The notes under the pieces are model-generated. The model did not search any database. It had not been told where the DNA came from and saw only the letters and a program-made list of their open reading frames with translations. Positions 50,901-62,900 of a stretch of 64,000 bases of DNA are shown here, piece after piece (positions within the stretch are counted from its first letter, which is position 1; every line of letters starts with the position of its first letter). The DNA is taken from the NCBI GenBank assembly GCA_032158295.1, contig CM063259.1, positions 451,501 through 515,500 of the forward strand, given 5' to 3'. This DNA comes from Pycnopodia helianthoides. Taxonomy: Eukaryota; Echinodermata; Asteroidea; Forcipulatida; Asteriidae. The position numbers were made by a program, and so were the translations under genes.

Positions 50901-53900
50901 TGATTCAGTGTTGTGAGAGTAAAGCAAATAATTTTGTAAAAAAACTCATGAAAAGTCTTCCACCCGTGTATTCACTATAGATAGTTCCCAGTAGACGCCA
51001 TCTTTACGGGCAAATTGCATTTTGGCTTGCAGATGCGTCAAACGCTCAACTTATTAACGCAGCCGCGTTTTTCACTGACCAATCCTGACCGTTCTCACAC
51101 GAAACGCACGACTGTTTGTTCTAAACTGCCCGTAAAGATGGCCGATTTACGTCATACTGCAAACTATCTATACGCCAAGAGATGGATTGCACATGACGTC
51201 ATTGACCAACCATCTTTGATGCAAAACAATGGAAACGTGCACGCGTGTACGCGCTCCGCACAAAACAAGGTTTTCCTCATAGAGCTATATATATATAGCT
51301 ATATGGTTTTCCTCCACTGTCAATTAGAATACACGGATTGAAAACGAAAAAGCCATCCACTCTTTCAAATCTCAACAAAGAATGTGAAATGGGTTCATTT
51401 CTCGCTCTAATTAAGCTAAAAGCTTTAGGTTACGGTTTCCGCAGCAATATATTTTAGAAGGATGTACTTTTTTATTTACAGTTAACAACTCTCATGATAA
51501 AACCAGACCTAGATTCTCAGTTTCAATATATAATACAAGACACGAATTGGGAAACGACAAGGGATTTAAATTTTTTAATACTCAGTGGAAGCAGACCTAA
51601 TAACAAGGACGCCCAACACCTTTGTTTCTTTGAAGTCGGCTACGCATGTCGCCCGAAGCAACCGATTGGCCAATGTGATTATTTCCCACTAATTTGGACC
51701 CAGGCAGTATGTACGTAACTTGTCAATTCGTCGTTCTTACTCTACTACTGAACGGACTCGGTGATGGACTTTACTCTTTGCGTAGACAATTTAAAGTCAA
51801 ACAAACACACAAAATATCCCTTGTAGGCCTAGGCCTATAGGCCACTTTCAAACACATTACGGACACAAAATGCAAATTATTAAACATAAAGTCTGTAAGA
51901 ATAGGAATAACAAATGTACGTACAAGATTCAAATGGCATTTTAAAGGAACACGTTGCCTTCAAATCTCATGAAATTTTACTGTTTGGAGGTGTTCCTTAT
52001 ACTTATTAAGAGTTGTTCTTGCAATAAAACACCTTTAATGTGTTATAATTAGTGAATGGTAATTTAAAAAAACAAACATTGACCTCTGACGTTTTTCAAG
52101 CCGTCAGTACGATCGTCGGTGTAATGGGCAATAATGCGCGATGAAGAGCAGTAGGCTGGCGCCGTAGCCTGTGGCCTAGTAAACCTATCACATGAACACC
52201 AGGTAATATACCATTCTCTACTCGACATGTGGGTATAGTCATTGATCTACATTATAATGTAGATCAATGGGTATAGTAAACCGACCACACCGCACTGTCA
52301 AAATGGAGACACCCTGTCTTCGCGTCGTCTACTGTACTGCAGCATGCAGGGCGGGGCTTTGCTGCTGCTGGTACGTCCCTGGACGCCCGGACGGACCAAG
52401 ACGTGGGGGACTTGTTACTTAATTATTTAACGTATGTTTTTTCTTTCTTTTTTCATTCATTATATTTATTGGAATACAATAAACAAATGGTAATCGTAAC
52501 ATTTTTAATAAAATAATTGCTCAGTCGTAGTTCAACAGCTGCGACTGGAAATAAGACTAATAGAATTTGTCCGCCATTTATGGGAGTCAAAATCTTGACT
52601 CACATAAATGGCGGAGCGTTTTGTTTCGCGAAAGTTATCAAAAGCGAAGCATTTCTGAGGCACGTTTGTGTGGATTATTATATTCTACTTTTTAAACATC
52701 TTTCCGACTGTGCTCATTATACATCAAACGCTTTTTATAGCCCAAAAGCGCCCAACAGCGCCCAACCCGAAGGCAACGTGTTCCTTTAAGATGTAACTTT
52801 CCGTATCATCTTTCGGTTGTACTAAAAAGAAGAAAAACGTTCTGACAATAGATATGTTGCAATATGATGTGAATCGGCCATCTTTACGAACAATTTGGAA
52901 CACATGATTGTAGTCATGCGTTTCGCGTCAAAACGGCGTGCAACACGCGCACATTTCACTAAAGTCATTGCACGATTGGCTAAGAGAACAAGGCGGCTGC
53001 GTTAATAATTCGAGCGCTTTACGTTTTTTTTTAAGTTCGCGGTGATGCGTTTAGAAGAGATTAACTAAAAATGCCTCCCTGAGTAAAACATGACCAACTA
53101 TTCCCGATCACCTAGACCTCTGGGAGATAATAACAAAAACGCATTACGGAAACCAAATATCGACAAAAGAGTCCGTCTGTATACGCTCATCAAATTAAGG
53201 CCCGAGTTCGGAGGAGCAATATTCAAACATTGAATAGAACCGAAACGGATAATTCCTTCATCATATTGATTGCTATCCAACGTTGGGAAATATCTTTTGC
53301 AACACACAGGGCCTAAGGCCTAATTTGAAAATTGTCAACAAAAGCCGCAATCTCCAAGAATCTGGCGTAGGCTACATCTCCAACAGAGACACATATAATT
53401 TATAATTATGCAAATACTATTAATGACGTTTCTACCCGAGAATCCTTCGCAAAGACTTTGAGGTATTAAGGCTCTGCTAGGGTCGAAACGTCAATTAACT
53501 AATTGTTTGCATTTGTACCATATGTAATTTTGGTTGGCAAGCAGTGTTGCAACAGTTAATTCAATACGTAAACATTTACAAAAAAATGAAGTTTGGGAGC
53601 GTTAATTTAACGCCATAATGTTAACTTAAGTCACGGTGAATTTATAACATCACCCACGCAATCCGTAAAAATGCGTTTGTATTCAATATTTATGTTTAAA
53701 AGTCACGTTTTATATTTGCACAACCAGTTCATTTCATGCTCACATGTTAAAAATAATTGGAAAAAGAGTATACTTAGATTGTATAATCAGAAAATGTCAG
53801 CGGTAAGAAAACTTTGAGTACATCACGTACCTGTTCTGGTTATGAAACCGTTTATATCAAAATATAATGTTTTCACTGTTTTCAACCATAGGATTTTGGT

Positions 53901-56900
53901 CTCGCGAGCTTAAAACTATCCGTGTCACTCATTTCTAAAAAAACTAAAGCATTTCAGAAAAAATATTCTTATGAAGTTTCCCACAATGAACATCTTTATA
54001 CCATGTAAGTGATATGTGAAAATCTGCGACCATTCATTAGTTTCAAAATGATGTGCACAGCAGCCTTTAATATTGAAGTCTAACGGACGCTTTCAGTTCC
54101 CCAGTCCACCCAGTGTTGCTACCGCTATTCTAAACATTAACTGACATTGAAGTGACTAGACATATTAATCCAACATCAATCAACGGGTTGATGAAGAGAT
54201 TGCACACGTAGCAGATGCACCATGACAAGACTACAGTGATTAAAACACGGAATCGTCTAGTCTTCATTCAAGACGCACATATTCACGCGGGAATCCGTCA
54301 TGTTACGCGTGAACAGAAGTGTCTGTCAAAATAAAATCACAAGCGGCTACGGAGGTATCGAGTTGCTTCCGCGTTGACCATCGAGGACAAGAGAGACAAA
54401 ATGATTGATGAGTCCGTTTTGAAATATATAAGGAAAGGCAAAGACCAGAGAAGATTTCAGAATACAAACAGCAAATTAGAGTCTTGGAGGCATGTTCACA
54501 TAAAGGGAGAGTGTCAAGCTCAATTCGAAATAAAACTATCGTTATATTTGACTAAAACGCACTCAGGGATTTGGTGGCAATTGTTTTATCTTTTTAAAAG
54601 TAAACTCTCATGGTGAACTCTCTTTAATTGTCAATGAACCTATGGTCACATGAGGTTATCTCGTCCATTATTCCTTAAAAAAATGCGGCTTGGTGTCTGG
54701 GTTTAACGTTACATAAGGCAACCAGTTCCCGGCAACCTTCTGGAGAAAAAACATTCACATTTTGAGTTTCCACACAATTTTCTTAAGGACGATTTAGACT
54801 GTGTTGGAAATTAACTCCTGTGCTACCAAAGTGTTTCTTTTGCATGCACCACAGTGGGTTGCCTCCAAGTTGCCTGTCAAACTTTGGCACACAGTTCAGA
54901 GTATATCATGAGAAAGATATTTGGCTATTAAAGGGCCATCGCAGATTTGTCCTTTGAAAACACGTAATGAAAAAAAAATTCCACCTATATTTTTTCAAAA
55001 TTCAATTCTGCGATGGCCCTATCAGCCAAACTTCGTTCTTATGACATGGAGTATTTTGCACACTTTTAAGTAATTTTACTATAGACCATGTGACCTGTGA
55101 CATCACACGTTCACAAAAGAGCCACAGAGCCAGGACTTCCGGCGGGCACATTTGTGCACAAGGTTGATATAAAGCATTTCATTTTTCTGAATGATTCTTT
55201 CTAGAAGTTGTTATGTTACAATAAATATCAAATATCGATAGACCTAGAGGCCTATTTTGAATAGCGGAAACAAAAACATACCGAAATACTAGACTTCTAG
55301 TTTGTACGCAATATGTAGTTCATGACCATGGATTGTTAATTTGGAAATATACGTGTGTGGCAGGTACGTGTGTGTGGTAAACCTGTACAAATTATTGCCG
55401 CGCAGATTTATACAAAACAGGCTTGATACTTCACGGAGGGAACCGATGCAATCGCCTCCATGCCCCTGGTTATTGCCTTGATGCCCAATCTCCCCACTTG
55501 AAAAATTCACATCCCCCTCATCAAAGTACCACTTTTAAGGAAAACTGCCTTGCCATTAAGGAGGAAGTATCAGATCTGCAATAATCATAGTATTAATGCT
55601 TCACACTACAACCGAAGATACAACGAGTACGTCTTAGGTTTTACAGACCATGTTACAATGTCGAAGAAGAAAAAAATGAAACCCATTAAATTATTCCTCA
55701 TTACACAAAAACATATACAGGTACCTGAGACCATGTAGCGAAAGCACAACGAGACACTACAAGCTCCAACCATGTACGAGAGAGTATCCGATTTCACTCA
55801 TATTATATGGATAAGAAACCCCGGGTTATTGATGGGTCCTCGTTTAGCGACTGAAATGGGAGAAAGTAAAATCAATACACCTTCATTAAATCTGGTATGG
55901 TGTAGATGGTGCTCCGTCGCTGAGAGTTTTTTTTTCTAAACAGGGGCTATACTATTTCAAGCTGACTTGTATTTCGTTACAGCGGTATTCTAAATCGTGG
56001 GGCGAGACTGAGTTTGACGGTTGTCTGCGGTCGTTGACATCGTTATTCATAATGGTATTGACTTTGGTTTTTACCCTTACACCAATGTGCTATAAGAACT
56101 GTATACTCAGTGCTTTCCGAGTCCTGCGGAAATACATTAACATGCATACTCGGGTGGGATTAGAACCAAATACCCCCGCATTCGACACCATAGACCACAG
56201 AGTGTGCCCCTTGTGGACAGGTCGGTTCGAATCACGTAATAAGAACCGGATACTGCAAACAATTTAAAGGTCACAGGGTCATAGATTGGTAAAAACTCCA
56301 AACCATTTAAATTTAACTTCAGGCTTAAATTATTTTGAGAAAAGGATTCCCTTCGGAGTAATGTGGTTGGGTATTTTTCACCCCCCCCAAAAAAAAATTG
56401 AATCACCCCCCCCCAAAAAAAATTGAATCTGAGAAACAATTTATGGATGAATCGGTTCTCAGATTTCTGAGAGTTGGTGTCTGTACGCGAATGCTGCGAC
56501 CAGAGGTGCAGTTGGTACCCGCTAAATGTGGATGGATTCGACGATCTTGAGAAAATACTTAGACGGTTTTCTTGCTGCGGTCTAAGCAAGAAGACACTGT
56601 ATTCAGCTGAAACTTTCACATGTGACTTTTATCGTATCTTTGTTTCTAATTATGCCTATAAATCAGCATTACGTTGACAAAAAAACAATCTATTACCCTA
56701 CCTTTAACTGATGTTATTTAATAACAGTGTTGTCGGTGACAACCAATGTTATCGTAATAGGCTACCGAATTCATCTGCTTTGCCATATCATCAACCATGA
56801 TCAAACCAACGAGTCGGCATGGAGACTCCTGTATCGGGTTTCTGCGGTGGATAAAAATCCACCTGCTACCCCACCTTGGGGGAACAAAACCGTCTACTAC

Positions 56901-59900
56901 GTACCCACCTTGGGGGAACAAAACCGTCCACTACGTACCCACCTTGGGGGAACAAAACCGTCTACTACGTACCCACATAGGGTGAACAAAACCGTCTACT
57001 ACGTAATCCTCTTTGGCTTGTCTTACCGGAAGTCACCAAACTGAAGTCGCCTACTGCACGGAGTGCAGAATGTCATGGTATCGAATCCCACTGGAGTTTT
57101 ACACCTGGGTTGGCAACTTAGAAACAGTTCTGCGGAACTTGCTACAATGTGGTTAAGAAACCTGTAATAATAAAATTAGTCTGTATGTGGTACGTAAATG
57201 ACAGTTGCCCAAGTTCTAGACACGCCCTTTGGAGTGAATGTGTGCAAAACAACACCACTTACAGAGTTGTACACCGTACTCTGTAAAAGGTCTCACCAAT
57301 GTCCTGAAAATGTGCCTGTTTTGAATCTAGGGGTTTGTGTATGAACGTTTTTTTGTGTGTTTATCATTCGCTAATGGCTTGCTATTTTGTCAGGCAAAAG
57401 CCACGTGTGCTGTCTAAACGATCAGTCGTTGCAGCCTCGGCCCAAAGTGTGGCCAGGGGAATGTAGCGTAACATCACGCCGTCCACAAGGGACAATTCGA
57501 GAATAGAAGAACAATATTTCACCCGGGTGTGAAAATGCTGTCAAGGATTAGATAATACAGCTGGAATTGGTCCAGACTAAGTCTGTCGGCAGTTGCCTCG
57601 TTTGTTTCAGTGTCAGACTGTCAGGGGACATATTATGAACTAGATCAGCTTTAAACAAACAAACAAACAAACCAATAAGCTATCCTTTGATTGAATGACA
57701 CCTTATAACGCGTAGAAGCGAGTTTTTACATGTATACGAAGTGCTGACTACAAAGAGTTATTTTGCCTAAAAAAACAGTGTTGCCGTACTCGTGTTCGAT
57801 ATGCATAATACTCAAGTACAACCCGAGCACCGTTTTAATGGTACTCGTACTGCAACTGAAAATGTACTCTGACTCGATTTTAAGCACTCAATTTCAAAAT
57901 ACGGTTGTCTAAATGATGTTAATGTAAACTTACGCCGTTGGTATCCAATGATTACAGTTATAAAACACTGGGAAAAGTCAAATTGAATTTGTCTTTGATG
58001 TAATCATATCAAAAAGTTATCATACCAAGCACACATTGTCATCTATAGTCAAATGACATGTGTTGAAACCTCATTTTACAGTATTGTCTTTTACAAAGTA
58101 CTCGTACTAAGAGATACAAACACTTGGTACTCGACTGATGGAGTCGGTAGTCGGATATTCGAATACTCGGTACACAGACACGTGTACTCATAAGATAGCC
58201 CAAGAACTCATACTTGAGTATTACTCGGCCACCCTAGTTTTCGGCAGTACTTGATACTCGACAGAAAAGTACTTGAAAACAGCACTGCTAAAAACTGATT
58301 TAAATTTTAACTTTCCACTTGTATGGCATTCAACAACAACCTGTTGGCATTCCAATGTAATGAAGCAACACATGCAAATAAAAGAAACTATAAACAAAAT
58401 GAACACTCATCAGTTTAATGATTAATGATTAATTAACTGAATACCTTACACCGTATAGGATTTAATACACGTACACAAACTTTAAAGAGATAAGAAGTAC
58501 ATCTCAAAAAACCTTTTATGCTCTGTGTTTCGCAGATAAGTGTCTATTGTAAAGAAGCGTCTTCGATTTAAAACCAGAGGACCTTGATATTTCTGATCTG
58601 GACACCGTGCACGTACACCATACAGGGAGAGAGCTCATTCTGTTATATATATTAAATTACGCGCCCACGAAATTGCGCTCGTTGCACCCCTGCTCAACAC
58701 TTGTAGAAGGAAGTGCTAGAAGTCTTGTAAGGTGTGTCAAATATGTTAGCTATGCTATTTTGGCCCACCCCGACATTTACATTTTGGTGGAACTAAGGCC
58801 ATTCAACTTTAAGATGCATCTGTATTTCACATTATACGTATATTTTTGTTAAAACGAGAATTGGAATTCTACAAACGATCTTCCTAATGGATTTGAGGCA
58901 AAGTGAATATCATGCTCGAAATAACTCGCTCTAAATACATCGCCAGCACTCCCACTTAGTTGAAGAAAAAAATGCTTGCAGACCCAATAAATTAAACACA
59001 TTTATGATAAATTCCAATGCCAAGTAAGTTGTCACGTTCCCAACTCCTACAGCAGTAACATGAATGATGATGTACATAAAAATGAACCAGGGCATTTTTC
59101 ATTTGAATTATGAATGTATAGCCCACACATGTCATGTCAAAATTAAGCAACTTAGGCTATGGCTAGTGCGTAGGCTAGTGCGATCAGCAAACATCAAGGT
59201 ACTCTGGTTTCAAATTGAAGACGCTTCTTTACATTTAGCCCCCTAGTACTCGGCAGTACTTTCGTTAGAGAATAGGACTTGTTGGCGTTCCAACCGCAGC
59301 CACGGCGGAAGCCATAAGTTCAGACCTGTCCTCAAGCCTTATAACAAAACTACGACGTCACCTACGGCTTTTTACTGTTCAAAGCACCCGTAGCGAGAAC
59401 ACACGATTGCAAAAAAAGAAAGAAAAGAAGACAGAGCCTGGTTGTATATTCATGGTTTGTAAACCACAAAAAAAAGATTGACAGCAATTTCTATGGTTTA
59501 CATCTAATTGTTACAAACCATGGTAAAAACAGGTAAAAAAACCCGCTAAACAATTAATTGACAAACGGCGCCCCATAGCCGGGCGGCAGTATGGGTGTTC
59601 GACGCTAATTAGTACCATCTAACCCATGGGAAAATGACGTTCAAATTAAACGACGGCAAACTAGTAACTTCTAATTGCTTAAGACGATAAATATTGATCT
59701 GAAAACATAACTTTCTTGCCTTAAAACCTTTCATTACCGTTTTTTTTTTGCCAGTTACCTAGCACACTGCGGCCATAACAAGTTACCACCACACATCACT
59801 ATGTTATTGTTTTTGATGGGAGGCAAATTAACCCGGTAGAAAATGTGTCTTATAATTAGGTTTACATGTATTTTCAAAAGCCGACTAGATAAAGCTTCAT

Positions 59901-62900
59901 CCTTCAGCAGCAATGATACATAGGGCAACTTTGCGTATTTGGCAGGATGTAGTTCGCCTTAATTTACAAATACAGAGAGACCACAACAAAGGACGGTAAC
60001 GTAATGCTGTAACTAGTGACCGAAAACACCAATGCCATTCGATGTGATCATGCAATTGTTGAACTCCATCAACATAAAGGAGTTACTTTCTTAAAGTACT
60101 TAAAAGATTAATTCGTAAAATTATCGAGCTCAAAAAATGTCCATATCTGAATCATTCTTTAATCCTTGACGTGCAGACTCTGAGCTGACGTCACACGCAG
60201 TCTGCCCACATGGTCTGCTTTTTAGGTGAGCAAAATCGCACGCGCGCGTCGCATAAAATGCACACATTGAAATAAAATAATACACGGGGAGTCCGACCCC
60301 CTAAATAGCGCAAGCAAGATCGATGTTTGCTGACGTCGGGTGATTTGTTCAAATGGATCTATGCAAGCCTATATGGCACACCCATGCCCCAGTGGTCGGG
60401 TTCCCTGAGTTAAATAGAAATGGAAGTTCCACTGAATCATAAGACCTATTTGTGCCTCAGGACGAATGCCCGGAGTATCTGAACATGGTGGGGGGGGGGG
60501 GGTAAGTAACGCCATGTCTGAATAAGTAGCATTGGCAACAGTGGCTATGGATCGTCCTACGTTGTCCGCGCAGCCGTAGCCATTGCCGAACACGTCTGAT
60601 TAGTACGCAGCTGAATATTTGTAATTTTTATTGACTTATTTATCTTCCTGGCTGGCATGAAACCAGGGGCATACTAACCATGGATTGTCATTATTTAACA
60701 CCGCGGTTTTATGTTCTGCTGTAATGAGTACGCCTTCGCTGCATAGACAAATACACCAATAAAACATCGAAACCAGAAATCTTGGCAGCGCATCACAATG
60801 ATCGTTTTTTATTACAGCCTGACGTCATCAACGCGCAAGACAGTAGCATGTTTACATCAACCCAATGAGATCAATATTATACAACTCGCTATTGTAACGT
60901 CCATGGTTAGAGAGACAGGCCCAAATGATCGTTTTGATAGCCTAAATTGTGAACCTTGGAAATGCGTAAACGCTTTACGCAAACAAGAAAAAGAGCGCCG
61001 GTAGCGAGACGGTAAAATGTGATCAAATTACTACTTCATTTTACACAATCGCCTATGCTTTTATTCTTGTATATTGCCGTCTCTGCTGCATTTGAACCTT
61101 GAGATGAAACAGAAGAAGAAAAGAATCATCTTCATGAATAGCTCTTTGTTATGCGTTCTAATATCTACTTTCAGTTTCAACGCAATATATTGATTTGTAT
61201 TCAGTCAAGGTCATGGTGCTAATAACACCCACATAATGGCCGAGGTAAACCCAACATGTCCAAAGATACCAATCAACACGGAGGATTACAATATGAATTC
61301 GATGAGGCGTGAAGACAAATTAAACGCGATCAAAGTGACTGGGCGTGATATTGACTAGCGGTCTGTGCTCAGAATAGAAATTGTGGAGATTGTTAAAAGC
61401 AAGTTGTGTCTAATCATACTCTATGGTCTGATTGAGTGATACACTTAAGCTTACTCACAATTGCTTCGACTCGAATACCCTAATGCCATGCAAAACTTTT
61501 AAGAGCGTATCGCATTATACAATGATTTTGTTTTCACAGATCTGAAGAAGATTTTAAACAAAATCGATTTCCCTTAGTCAATACAGGTCCACTTTACGGA
61601 CACATGGGCAGTAACAATCTATGGCCCTCTCTGAAACTATGGCTTCGGCTTCGGCTTTGACTTCATCAGCCCGTTTAAAGCGCCGCATCGCAACAAAATG
61701 CTCATGGAGTCTAAGCCGGAATCAAAGCTGAAACAGTGTTTTAAAAAGGTTTTTGAACTGCGCTACGTGACTTTGAGGCAGACGTGCAAGCTTTGCAGTT
61801 ACATGAGAATCCGACTACGGCTGACATTCTGGAAAAACAGCGATCGTGCCATCGAAGTAGTCACATTCGCACCTTTGTCAATGAATTAACACTTGCAGCT
61901 TATAGTGCATGGTATGACGTGTTTTATCAGCCCAAAGGTGAATCTACAGAAAATATCGCCTGTGGCAAGCACTGAAATTGCGCCCCTCTCCAAGCATCTG
62001 ACACCTGTCCACTCTTTTAAATAACTTTACCACAATATCAGCTCAAAAATACAAGTCCAACTTATGATCTTTTCATTAACAAGTAATGGCACTACACGAC
62101 AATTATAACTGCTCAATGGTGCCCCCTTCAACTGGTGCCCATAGCACGTGCCACACATGCCCTATCTAATAGTGCTTAATAGATTTAGACAGCAGGGCAC
62201 CGGTCTCAACAGTGTGAAGAGAAAGGCATTAGTATGGCAACGTGCCCCTGCTAAGCAAAACTTATGTGCTCAGAGCTTACCAGCTTTATGAAACTGGGAC
62301 TCTGACCGTTCAGTCATCACTCTATACGCTCAACTCTTCACATTACACAATCTGCAGGTGGAGGAGACACACGGCATTCGACCGTTAAGTCTCACGAAGT
62401 GAATCTGCAATAACACCCTCTCATTATCTCCGTCAATAACCGATTCAATCATTTGATAACGAATACAAAATGACACAAATGTTACTAAAGTAGAAATCAA
62501 GGCCGTCCCAAGTGAGCACATGCTAAGAATACATTATTAGCTGTCAATCTAACGCCTCCTGGGCAAACTTAACGAGATCGGTCCACGTAAACTGACAAAA
62601 AAGAATCAATTTATTCTTTCTTGTGGAAGAGACAGAAAAGGTCGTGAGTTAAGAAAGGGAATCAATGTGGACATCAATCGTAGACACTATGTCTGTCCAA
62701 TTTTACACCTTTTCTTAAGTCACCTGAAGTGAGTGACAGTCAATGTCACGTCCTTCAGTGGCGTGTCTCTCTGGCACATGAGCCAAGGTCGATCACAATT
62801 ACTTGAATCAAGACTAGCCATACAAAAAGACGCCAAGTCGTCACCAACCACTCTCCTCATCTGCAGAAATTGGGATTCACGTGTTGACTTTGGTCTACGC

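Noticed and set aside
56797..57044. Frames with repeated Gly/Asn/Lys peptides
   Set aside because: Produced by the 34-bp minisatellite.
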